NCBI GenBank assembly: GCA_903895255.1
Contig: CAITTG010000090.1
Location: 1 to 62,780, forward strand
Direction: 5' to 3'
DNA: 62,780 nucleotides
Origin: an uncultured Verrucomicrobia subdivision 3 bacterium
GTDB taxonomy: Bacteria; Verrucomicrobiota; Verrucomicrobiia; Limisphaerales; UBA11358
Of this stretch, positions 10,047 to 17,247 are shown one piece after another. The translations under genes were made by a program, and so were the position numbers. Position 1 is the stretch's first letter; every line of letters starts with the position of its first letter. Below the pieces are notes generated by a model. It made no database searches. It saw only the letters and a program-made list of their open reading frames with translations, and was not told where the DNA came from.

Positions 10047-10631
10047 ATGAAAACAAAAGACATATTCCGTTTAGCCATTTGCTGCTCAGTGTTCCTTATC
10101 GCGCGCGGCGCGTGGGGGCAGGACGCGATGACGTTAGAGCAATTCAACAGCTTGGTCGTGGCACCCGGTGACACCAACGCTATGCGCGCTGAACTGGCGT
10201 CGTTGCCATTCTGGAAGGTTGCCAAATGCAGCACCGCCTTCAAGCTCCCCGATGGCCGGGTCTTCACAGAAGAATCTGTGGCGACCACAAAAACGATTGG
10301 CCGCAAGTATATCGTATGCAGCATGGACTCCCAGTACCTCAAGGAACGCCTGCGGGCCGTCATAGCATATGATGAGAAGGCATCAGCCATAAAGTCCTGG
10401 GGGATTGCCGACGGCCGTCTGGCAGCGAGCACCGTGGTTTTGGACCCCGAAAAGAGGCTCACCGCATCATCCGGCACACATGGAGAATTTATGGAGATTT
10501 CTGTGGGGACCTATTCGCAAACGGAGTCCTGTTCACAAGTGTCGGTATTTAAGAACGGAGTGCTGTCCCTGACGCGAAACGCCAGATACTGGCCGATCAA
10601 AGCTGAACCGGCAAGTGCAACGAGTCCATGA
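10047..10631 (+). CDS. Hypothetical secreted protein
   Basis: A 194-residue protein that I do not recognise. It begins with a clear type I signal peptide: KTKD, then a hydrophobic run (FRLAICCSVFLIA) and a likely cleavage near RGAWGQDA, so the product is probably periplasmic. The mature part is mixed alpha/beta with no repeats and no obvious catalytic motif. The ATG at 10047 follows the 123-bp repeat by 40 bases. The gene stands alone on the plus strand in a region of fragments, so it may be recently acquired. Confidence 0.6.
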   Translation: MKTKDIFRLAICCSVFLIARGAWGQDAMTLEQFNSLVVAPGDTNAMRAELASLPFWKVAKCSTAFKLPDGRVFTEESVATTKTIGRKYIVCSMDSQYLKERLRAVIAYDEKASAIKSWGIADGRLAASTVVLDPEKRLTASSGTHGEFMEISVGTYSQTESCSQVSVFKNGVLSLTRNARYWPIKAEPASATSP

Positions 10632-10738
10632 CGTGTGACCACGCGCTACACGAAACAGCCACCGTACTCTGCAGTAGGTTGTTGGGCCGAACTACCCGCC
10701 TGAACATTTCGAGCACGACATGGTGAGGCGCGAGCGCT

Positions 10739-10969
10739 TATGATATCGAGCTTTTACGCGAACTCCCGCCCGAAGTTGCTCAAATCCTAGCCGAGACGAA
10801 CGGATTGACTCTTCACGATGTCGCACTTGCTTTTCGCGGCGCACGCCTGACGCCGGAGTGGCATTCGCAGTGCGCAGCATTGCACGGCGCGAGCGCGTTT
10901 CAGGCGCTTTACGATAATCCCGCCGGGTTTCATCCGCAGTTTGAGGCAAGCCTCGGAAAAGGAGATTGA
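10739..10969 (+). pseudogene. SMI1/KNR4-like protein remnant, lacking start and 3' end
   Basis: An open stretch without a start codon encodes LPPEVAQILAETNG, LAFRGARLTPEWHS and AFQALYD. From memory this resembles the N-terminal half of bacterial SMI1/KNR4-family proteins, often immunity proteins. The usual continuation (GDQFLLRDG-type) is missing, because the frame runs into the 123-bp repeat at about 10930 and stops. In a second frame upstream, residues such as YPPEHFEHDM lead into it, which would fit a frameshift at about 10738. I judge it a decayed fragment. The family assignment is from memory. Confidence 0.45.
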
Positions 10970-11053
10970 CCCAACGGCAGAGCCGGCAGAGGATAGAGGC
11001 ATGACCACCGACGACAACCACTCCAAAATGATTGGGCTGAGTTTGGGTTAACA
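10930..11053. repeat. 123-bp imperfect direct repeat, copy 2
   Basis: The second copy of the repeat at 9884-10006, about 1.05 kb away. It cuts off the SMI1/KNR4-like remnant at its left end and stops 16 bases before the gene at 11070. Most differences are single substitutions, so the copies have diverged for some time. Together with the remnant it accounts for the gap 10632-11069. Confidence 0.85.
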
Positions 11054-11069
11054 ATGGTGTTCGGCCGCC

Positions 11070-11657
11070 ATGCACCCCCAGGCCATAATTGCCAACACGC
11101 TGCCGCCAGCACAGGCTTTGCTGGTGGTGTTAGGTTTTGGCGCATTGATAGGGTTGATGTATTTGGCCATCTGGCTGGTTTCGTTGAACAGCTGGAAAGG
11201 TATTACGAAGCGGTTTCCGATGCGGGGTGTGAATTTTACAGGTGATAGCTTTAGGAAACAGGAAGGTCGAGCTGGGAGCATTAGCTCCAGAGGGCGCGGC
11301 CTGTTTGACATCCGCCTTGCAGCAGAAGGCGTGTGTGTTTATCCATTTTTTGCCCGCCGTTATCCTTGTCTAGTTCCGTGGTCGGCCATCCGGCGAGTTT
11401 CGGTCAGCGATTCCAGCCTGCATGTAGTTTTGGATTGTGAGCAGTCTTTTGAGTTTTTTCTACCCTCTGAAGCATTGCCCGGTTTACAAGCCAAGCTTCC
11501 ACCCCAGTTGTTTCATCAAGCCGGCTCGCCCTTCGCGATTGCGGAAGCGGCTCTCAAAAATGACACGCACCCCCGAGGGATGAAAGCGATTACCGGTGGA
11601 GCAGTGAGAATAGCCGCGAAGGAATATGAAAAGGAAAAGAAAAGGCGGGGGCAGTGA
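11070..11657 (+). CDS. Hypothetical single-pass membrane protein
   Basis: A 195-residue protein of unknown function. One strong transmembrane helix is near the N-terminus (about residues 14-38, ALLVVLGFGALIGLMYLAIW). A soluble domain with several beta-strand-like segments follows (VCVYPFF, LHVVLDCEQSFEFFL), and the tail is very basic (KEYEKEKKRR). The cytosolic part resembles PH-like membrane-adjacent domains in outline, but I cannot name a family. It begins 16 bases after repeat copy 2, an arrangement that mirrors the gene at 10047. Confidence 0.55.
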   Translation: MHPQAIIANTLPPAQALLVVLGFGALIGLMYLAIWLVSLNSWKGITKRFPMRGVNFTGDSFRKQEGRAGSISSRGRGLFDIRLAAEGVCVYPFFARRYPCLVPWSAIRRVSVSDSSLHVVLDCEQSFEFFLPSEALPGLQAKLPPQLFHQAGSPFAIAEAALKNDTHPRGMKAITGGAVRIAAKEYEKEKKRRGQ

Positions 11658-11695
11658 CCTGAGGTCGAAGTCGGATTTCGTGATTATCCACTTTA

Positions 11696-11737
11696 AAGGA
11701 GTGAGTAGCCGTCGATGAGAATGCGGACGAGCGCCAT
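11696..11737 (-). pseudogene. 14-codon duplicated 5' fragment of the NYN gene
   Basis: On the minus strand this encodes MALVRILIDGYSLL followed at once by TAA. The 14 residues are identical to the start of the NYN-domain protein (9738 downward), while the DNA differs at a few synonymous-type positions. The rest of the gene is absent. Next to it (about 11743-11782) is a CGCAAAG-rich stretch of low complexity. The gap 11658-12008 holds nothing else that I can recognise. Confidence 0.7.
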
Positions 11738-12008
11738 GAGGGGGAGTTTAACGCAAAGACACGGAGGCGCAAAGGCGCAAAGTGGTGGGAGGGTATGGCC
11801 TTTAGCGCATCGGCGCGTAAAGCAACGATCGGGCATTTACAAAATGCGAGATGAGTGAGCTTGGCGACCGCATCATTGCAGAGAGCGACCGAATATTTTC
11901 ACTTTTGGCAGGTTATGTCAGGCAGCATCCAGATGATTTTCCAGCTGCCTAACAAGTTGAGGGGAATCCAACTCGCGTTTATATAGCGGTGTAAAGTGGT
12001 CGTTTGTT

Positions 12009-12470
12009 TTATCGGGAAGCAACCAAGGCAAAAAACTCACTGCTGTGGGATCGCAATAAAAAATGTCCCGCACCGCGAACGAGTCTCAACTTGGCCCCAG
12101 GCAATCCTTCCGCAAGACGCTTCGCGTGGGAAATCGGGAGCAACGTATCCTCCTCGCCCTGCCAAAGTTCACACTTGGTCCTGATATCACTTAAATCAAA
12201 TCCCCAGGCAGAGCCCATGACCCGGTAATCCGCCACCGTGCCCCTGGCGCCATGCCGCAAGGCTTCGAAAATCGGACCCACCAGCTCCTCCCAACCCATT
12301 CCCGCGATAAGCGCGCGGTCCGCCGGCGACTTCACCTCTCGCAGAAACTCTCTTGCCAACGTGCTCCCGGGACGCTTCGCAGTGATGAACAAAGCGCCAC
12401 TCGCGAGGGACGGCGCATGGCGGCACAGCGGAAACAGCCATCGATCCGCGCTCAACCCCAACGGGTTGTG
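12009..12470 (-). pseudogene. Alpha/beta hydrolase, 5'-truncated
   Basis: This is the C-terminal half of an alpha/beta-hydrolase. ELWQGEEDTLLPISHAKRL carries the late strand with the catalytic acid, and RGAGHFLL carries the catalytic histidine. The nucleophile-elbow half (G-x-S-x-G) is missing. The frame continues upstream only to about 12470, where it meets the 3' end of the gene at 12452-13597. The only start available is a TTG at 12461. It looks like a chromosomal gene cut by an insertion or deletion, and may mark the left edge of acquired DNA. Confidence 0.65.
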
Positions 12471-13597
12471 CTCAAATCAATTTCCAAATAATGGAAAAAG
12501 CGCTCGTAGTAATTTTGTATAAACTCGGCGTTTCCTTTGAATTCTGCCGATATTTCCCGGAAATGCTTCTCCATCAAAAGCGTGATGAGCCAAGAAAAAA
12601 TCCAGCCGTCGCATCCGTATTTGTCATCTTGTGGCAGCAATATCTTGGCTGCTTTGATGGCCTGCCACGAGCGGCGAATATTCGCGAGCGAGGGTTGTTT
12701 TGGCTTTTTCTCATTCAACCAGCGATTGATCTCAATAGCCTTTTGCGTGACTTCACTCTCATCAACCTGATCCGGTGCAACATTGTTTTCTCCAGCGAGA
12801 AGTAATCTCGCCCATTTCCTGGGGCAAGCCTTGCCAGATTGCTTGGTTGCTTCGGACATCCGCATCGCGTGTTCAAGCCAGGTCTTGCGAAACGTGAGCA
12901 TAGTGGGTGTTTTTATTATCGCGCGGATGTGTTGCCGAAGGTCGAGCCAGAACAATACCTTTTTTGATTTGTCGGCGCATTTTTGCAGGACCGACAAAAT
13001 CATCAAAGGTCGGTCAAACAATTGGTTCATCAGACCAATCATCTGGATTTTTTCAATTGTTGGCCTTTCGGAGTGCAAAAACCGGAGCCGATCAGGGTCG
13101 GAATAATGATAGGGGCTGCCTGGCGCAAGCAAGGCTGCCAATTTTTTCTGAAAATAAGTTTCCATACCAACCGGTATGCCGGCAAAGCAGGGCCACATGG
13201 ATTCCTCTTGAACCAGAAAATCAGCAAGCGGTTTGAAATTTTTCAAAAAAGGGCGAAGGCGCTCAGACTTTTGACAAATGGCAAAGAAGCGTTTCCACGA
13301 AATATCTGCACCGTAAGCCCGGCCCTCAGCAATTGTGCCCGCAATCCTTTTTTTCCAAGCGTGAAGTTCCTGAATGGAACCAGCACGCGGTTTGTAGAGG
13401 GGTTTGCTTTCAGGAATGCTCAAAGTCCAGTTCGGGCCACGGCATTCTTTTTTGGTGGGAAAGTAGGCGGGCCAATGCTGCTCAATGGCAAGGACGATTC
13501 GGTCGTCCATGAGGCAGCGAAGCCCTTTTGGATAGAACAAATCTTGAAAAGACGGGTCGCTCTTCTCGAGAATGGCAATCAAACGCCAAGGATTCAT
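12452..13597 (-). CDS. Hypothetical protein, 381 aa
   Basis: I do not recognise this protein. From the ATG at 13597 it has 381 residues and reads as mainly helical, rich in Trp, Lys and Arg, with no signal peptide, no membrane segment and no obvious catalytic motif. A longer reading to 13777 adds an N-terminus encoded by hairpin-rich DNA that looks like repeat sequence, so I prefer the shorter start. Its last codons overlap the broken hydrolase frame. Lower GC than the genes at 1-9.7 kb suggests it is foreign. Confidence 0.55.
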   Translation of the reverse strand: MNPWRLIAILEKSDPSFQDLFYPKGLRCLMDDRIVLAIEQHWPAYFPTKKECRGPNWTLSIPESKPLYKPRAGSIQELHAWKKRIAGTIAEGRAYGADISWKRFFAICQKSERLRPFLKNFKPLADFLVQEESMWPCFAGIPVGMETYFQKKLAALLAPGSPYHYSDPDRLRFLHSERPTIEKIQMIGLMNQLFDRPLMILSVLQKCADKSKKVLFWLDLRQHIRAIIKTPTMLTFRKTWLEHAMRMSEATKQSGKACPRKWARLLLAGENNVAPDQVDESEVTQKAIEINRWLNEKKPKQPSLANIRRSWQAIKAAKILLPQDDKYGCDGWIFSWLITLLMEKHFREISAEFKGNAEFIQNYYERFFHYLEIDLSTTRWG

Positions 13598-13830
13598 AAC
13601 ACGCGCTCGCGGTGATGGATGATTGCACAAATCGGGAATTCTGTCCCTGGAAAACACTTTCCTTTCCGCCCTGCCGGAAAGGGCGCGGAGCGTAAAAGCC
13701 AGCGCAGCGGATGAATGGAGTCCAGAGGCCATGCCTCTGGCGGCGGGGTTTGGGGACGGCAGCGGAGTCTCCAACAAAGCAAAACCGGCTGAACCGTTGG
13801 CAGTCCAGCCGGGCGTTTAATTTGTGCGGT
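13598..13830. repeat. Hairpin-rich intergenic stretch at the left of element A
   Basis: No credible gene lies here. Visible structures include a perfect 8-bp hairpin with a CAT loop at 13722-13740 (CCAGAGGC/GCCTCTGG) and a CTTTCCG/CGGAAAG pair near 13660-13680. The composition is unlike the gene to its left. It could be a dispersed Verrucomicrobiota repeat, which is my impression from memory and unverified. Confidence 0.35.
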
Positions 13831-13833
13831 GCG

Positions 13834-14235
13834 TCAATCCTCGTCCGGCATCATCACGGTGATGGCGGGCTGCGGGTCGTCAATGTCGAGGGGGCCGCAA
13901 GTGGCGATGAGTTTCATCAGCCGGGCGGCGCGGTTGTCGTTGCGGACATAAAGTGCAACCGGGATGCGGTCAACTCCTGGGCGAGCGCGTAGGATTCCGA
14001 AACGGGTCATCCAAACAACATCCCAAAGGCGTCCGGCTTCATCCTGTCCGGTCACGCCGTCTGGCACGGCGACAAAGGCATCAAAAACGGCGCGGGTCAA
14101 AAACATTGGGAATTTGATTCCCGCCTCCTGTGCGGTTGTGGTGACATCAACCTGCACGCCGTCGGCGATAACCTGCTTGCGGGTGTAACTGTATATGATT
14201 TCGCCAAAAGGCGATTCGTTTTGGTTCGTATTCAT
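13834..14235 (-). CDS. DUF6573-type element protein, copy A
   Basis: A 133-residue protein of unknown function found on mobile elements. It starts MNTNQNESPFGEIIYSYTRK and ends DDPQPAITVMMPDED, and most of it is almost identical to the paralogue at 25828-26229. It lies 6 bases after the stop of the RadC-like gene, and the same order recurs in element B, so the two probably form a transcription unit. No catalytic motif is evident. The family name comes from memory; the duplication is seen directly. Confidence 0.75.
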   Translation of the reverse strand: MNTNQNESPFGEIIYSYTRKQVIADGVQVDVTTTAQEAGIKFPMFLTRAVFDAFVAVPDGVTGQDEAGRLWDVVWMTRFGILRARPGVDRIPVALYVRNDNRAARLMKLIATCGPLDIDDPQPAITVMMPDED

Positions 14236-14241
14236 AGGGGA

Positions 14242-14757
14242 TTAGGCGTAAAAATAACCAAGAGCGCGAAGTGATGAAAAATTGCCGTTGCCGATGATTA
14301 CATGGTCGAGCAATTCCATTTTCAAAAGCTGGCCGGCGCGGATTAGGTCGCGGGTCACTTTGATGTCTGCTTCCGATGGGCTGCTTTCGCCCGATGGGTG
14401 ATTGTGCATGACAATCAAGGCGCTGGCGGCGGTCATAATCGCAAGGCGGAACACCTCGCGGGGGTGAACTAAAATTGTGTCCATCGTGCCGATGGAAACG
14501 ATGTGATGCCCTTTGACCTTCCGGCGCGTGTTCAAAAGCAACACGGCCAAACATTCACAATCGGGGTTAAAATGCGGATGGCTGGCAATGTGCAACCGCC
14601 AATAATCAGCGGCTTTGTCGGGTGTCTCGCACTGCTGCAAACTGTCCGGCGTCGGACATTCGCGGAGCGCGGTCACTTTGTATTCATAGGGGCTGGCGGC
14701 AAACTTGAAAGGTTTCACCAGCGATTCAAATCCCGGAAAAGTTGCGGTGGTATTCAT
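14242..14757 (-). CDS. RadC-like JAB/MPN domain protein, copy A
   Basis: A 171-residue RadC-family protein with the JAMM metal motif. HNH at residues 118-120, then seven residues, Ser128 and Asp131 match H-x-H-x7-S-x2-D. It lacks the N-terminal helix-hairpin-helix region of full RadC, which is present in the element B copy. RadC-like JAB proteins are frequent on conjugative and mobilizable elements; their biochemical role is unsettled. It is followed by the DUF6573 gene after 6 bases. Confidence 0.82.
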   Translation of the reverse strand: MNTTATFPGFESLVKPFKFAASPYEYKVTALRECPTPDSLQQCETPDKAADYWRLHIASHPHFNPDCECLAVLLLNTRRKVKGHHIVSIGTMDTILVHPREVFRLAIMTAASALIVMHNHPSGESSPSEADIKVTRDLIRAGQLLKMELLDHVIIGNGNFSSLRALGYFYA

Positions 14758-14771
14758 GGCAATTTCTCCTT

Positions 14772-15158
14772 TCAGGCGGCTTTGTGGTCTGCGGCAAAAT
14801 GGCTGCCGAATTTTTTACGTGGGTCAACCGGTGGAGATTGCAAACGAAAGTTTCCGCACGGATGCTGCCAAGACTGGCGTTTATTGTTCCAATGAAAGCC
14901 AAGCTGTGACAAAAGAGCGGTGACGGTGTCGGGCTGTTTTTGTTCAAAACGAATCCAAACCCATTTGCCAATAATCTCGGCAATTTCAAAAAGCTGCGGT
15001 GCTTCAACGCGGAGCAAAGCCAGCAATTTTTCGGTGTCCAGCGCCCGGTTTGCCCGGCGCAATTCCATATTGATTTTTGGTCTGTTTCCCGTGCTCGTGC
15101 TCAACTGTTCGGGACGGCTCTGAGCCTTGATCTGATTTTGGTTTGTATTCGTTTTCAT
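14772..15158 (-). CDS. Small conserved element protein with WQHPCG motif
   Basis: A 128-residue protein. The first 45 residues are polar and low in complexity (MKTNTNQNQIKAQ). The rest forms a compact domain with WVWIRFEQKQPDTV, LGFHWNNKRQSWQHPCG and FRLQSPPVDPRKKFGSHF. Proteins with this pattern occur next to RadC and antirestriction genes on mobile elements, but I know of no established function. I chose the ATG at 15158 over 15206 because the extra residues are encoded by DNA close to the structured element upstream. It is the first gene of the RadC-DUF6573 run. Confidence 0.6.
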   Translation of the reverse strand: MKTNTNQNQIKAQSRPEQLSTSTGNRPKINMELRRANRALDTEKLLALLRVEAPQLFEIAEIIGKWVWIRFEQKQPDTVTALLSQLGFHWNNKRQSWQHPCGNFRLQSPPVDPRKKFGSHFAADHKAA

Positions 15159-15191
15159 AGTCTTTTTTTTGTGCTCTGCTGTTCGGTCCGG

Positions 15192-15301
15192 TCTTTCGCC
15201 CTTCACGAAAAAAGCCCGCGTAGCAGGGCGGCCAGTGGAGGTTGCCTTCAGGAGGAACCACGTCCGGCCCCCTGTGAAGCCGGGCTAGTGAGGGCGAAAG
15301 A
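15192..15301. ncRNA. Candidate structured RNA or palindromic element of about 110 nt
   Basis: Five nested helices can be drawn. The outer one, 15192-15202 with 15291-15301, is perfect over 11 bp and continues past one bulged T with 15204-15206/15288-15290. Inside are AGCCCG/CGGGCT (15213-15218/15281-15286), CAGGG/CCCTG (15224-15228/15270-15274), GGCC/GGCC (15230-15233/15266-15269) and GTGG/CCAC (15235-15238/15258-15261). An A6 tract at 15208-15213 would be a T6 on the minus strand. It lies about 35 bases before the gene at 15158, inside the gap 15159-15631, which otherwise looks empty. It could be a leader RNA, a terminator or a small palindromic mobile sequence. Confidence 0.5.
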
Positions 15302-15631
15302 ACGAGCCGATGCAGAGGGGGAGCACTGCGGACATGGACTTGAAAACGATCCAAAGAATTATTTTTTCCAAACCATTTACGCGAAGCGGGCGCGACTGGC
15401 GTGACTCATGGCAACTGCATGAGGCATGACAGGGGCGTTTCACTCAAAGATTGGAACGGGGCGCGCGGGCGCGTGGTTCTGACGTATGGCTGGCCGGGAG
15501 TAGCCGGGAGCCGTGGCTTGGCCACCAGCCATTCTGTTTTCTCGACTCATTCTTGCGCAACACGGCGCAACCTGCCCGCCGACAACAACCATTAAAGAAC
15601 AATTAACCTCAATGAATTAATTCCAAAACCT

Positions 15632-16150
15632 ATGAAAAACCCGAAATTAACTCAAACACGTATCCGGCTTGCCTATGCCATCGCCATCATCGCGGACACG
15701 GTCAAATTTCCGATCTTTGCCGTCGAAGCGACGGGTTTTCTTGCGATACCGGGCGAGGCGGCGGATTTCGTGATGGATTGCTCCGTTGCGGTAGCTGCAA
15801 CCGCGCTGCTGGGTTTCGATTGGGCGTTGCTCCCTTCCCTTTTTGCAGAGTCAATCCCCGGCTTGGATTTGTTTCCAACTTGGACTGCCTGCGTCGCCTA
15901 TGTGGTTTGGAAACGCAAAAAGGAACAGAGGCCGCTTCCCGTCGTGGAAGTCGAGGAGGTTAAAACCGTCCGCGATAATCCCCCGATGCTGGACGAGCAA
16001 GCAACGTCGGTGGTGGTTTCAGAAGATTCAAATTCCGCCAGCCGTCCGATTGAGGACAAGCTGGTTCGGCTCAAAAATTTGCTGGAAAGGCAATTCATTA
16101 CCAAGGCCGAATATGAGGCCAAACGCCAAGAAGTGCTGAATGACCTTTGA
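15632..16150 (+). CDS. Membrane protein with C-terminal SHOCT domain
   Basis: A 172-residue protein. Two or three hydrophobic segments occupy about residues 12-95 (LAYAIAIIADTV, VAVAATALLGFDWALL, WTACVAYVVW). An acidic linker follows, and the last 33 residues form a SHOCT-like short C-terminal motif (IEDKLVRLKNLLERQFITKAEYEAK, cited in part). SHOCT modules are thought to aid oligomerisation. The function of the protein is unknown. It heads a plus-strand run with 16205 and 16515. Confidence 0.65.
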   Translation: MKNPKLTQTRIRLAYAIAIIADTVKFPIFAVEATGFLAIPGEAADFVMDCSVAVAATALLGFDWALLPSLFAESIPGLDLFPTWTACVAYVVWKRKKEQRPLPVVEVEEVKTVRDNPPMLDEQATSVVVSEDSNSASRPIEDKLVRLKNLLERQFITKAEYEAKRQEVLNDL

Positions 16151-16204
16151 ACCGCCAGCAAAGCAGAAAACATCAACAAACAAACAAACAACAAAATAAA
16201 AATT

Positions 16205-16456
16205 ATGAAATGTCCTAAATGTTCTTCCGGTGCCGTAATGGTAGTAACTGATCGCAGAGATGCGATTAAGTGTATGCTTGACGGACGCGGTCGCACTGTT
16301 GCCAATGTCCAAACGAGAATGCACGGCCATCCTCTCCTTGCCACAATCGGCGGAATCTTCAGCTTGGGTATATGGGCGGTCAATAAAGTTTTTGCAGAAA
16401 TCGAATACAAGTGTCCGCATTGTGGCCACACACACACGGAAACTGATTTCTTATGA
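16205..16456 (+). CDS. Small zinc-ribbon protein
   Basis: An 83-residue protein with a CPKC knuckle at residues 3-6 and a CPHC knuckle near 70-73, which together could bind one zinc ion. The middle is hydrophobic (LLATIGGIFSLGIWAV) and may be a membrane-associated helix. No function can be assigned. It follows the SHOCT gene by about 54 bases and precedes the membrane protein at 16515, probably in one transcript. Confidence 0.55.
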   Translation: MKCPKCSSGAVMVVTDRRDAIKCMLDGRGRTVANVQTRMHGHPLLATIGGIFSLGIWAVNKVFAEIEYKCPHCGHTHTETDFL

Positions 16457-16514
16457 ATGTCACAGGATCGAATGAATTCTGCGATTCAAACTGAAATTCA
16501 AAATTACCACCACT

Positions 16515-17222
16515 ATGGCGCGACAAGCAAAACAGGAACCTCAAATGACATTGATGGAGAAATACGCAATCGCGCAAGCGATGCTGCGTTTTCCTGCATT
16601 AACCATCATGGTTTTTTTACGGACCGGGATCGGCTACCGGCTGCTGAACCCGCTGACATTGATTGCCGTCAACGGCGTCCTGGCAGTAGTTGCAATTCTA
16701 GCCACGCCTAACAATGAAGCTGCCAGACCGACCGATTTGCTTGTGTTTGCCATGCTTTCATTCTGCGCTGGAATTTATCAGCGCATTAGGCGCTGGCTGG
16801 AATTGAATCAGGGCATTCGGCAACACAGCTACTCCGTCGGCAAATCACGACTCGAATTCCGCTGGCTGCCCGCTTTTTGCCATCGCAACCGGCGGGTTGC
16901 CCGTTTTATTGACCCGATCTGCTGCGCCATAGGCGGCTATGTGCTATTTCCTTATTCACGCGTCCTTGCGTCCTGGCTCATTGTGTCAGCATTCGGTTTG
17001 CGTGTCCTGGAGGATGTAATTTACCGCCGTGACCTGAACCGCGAACTTGATCTCGTGGACGATCTCATTGTGTCTGAGGAACAGGCTTCAAGCGTGGAAC
17101 ACTATGAGCAACAGACAACAGGCAAGCCGCAAAAAAGCACGTCGGGCGTTTCAACCGGCGTGGGCGCAGACATCCGGGAAAAAATAAAATCCACAATGAA
17201 AAGCGATCCGTCGCTAAACTGA
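16515..17222 (+). CDS. Hypothetical multi-pass membrane protein
   Basis: A 235-residue protein with four likely transmembrane segments (about residues 28-40, 47-63, 73-88 and 133-157) and a polar, partly disordered C-terminal tail of about 60 residues. I recognise no family. Its position at the end of a three-gene plus-strand run, tail to tail with the coupling-protein gene, suggests an accessory element gene, though not necessarily a transfer gene. Confidence 0.55.
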   Translation: MARQAKQEPQMTLMEKYAIAQAMLRFPALTIMVFLRTGIGYRLLNPLTLIAVNGVLAVVAILATPNNEAARPTDLLVFAMLSFCAGIYQRIRRWLELNQGIRQHSYSVGKSRLEFRWLPAFCHRNRRVARFIDPICCAIGGYVLFPYSRVLASWLIVSAFGLRVLEDVIYRRDLNRELDLVDDLIVSEEQASSVEHYEQQTTGKPQKSTSGVSTGVGADIREKIKSTMKSDPSLN

Positions 17223-17247
17223 AAGCGCTGGACAACCGAGATGAGAA

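Noticed and set aside
9700..13830. Third copy of the 29-bp att core, for the left end of element A
   Set aside because: I looked for the GGGAATCGAACCCT core and found none in this stretch.
15230..15300. RNase P RNA-like signature (GAGGAA...CCGG)
   Set aside because: Only a few words resemble it; the other conserved P RNA elements are missing and the length is too short.
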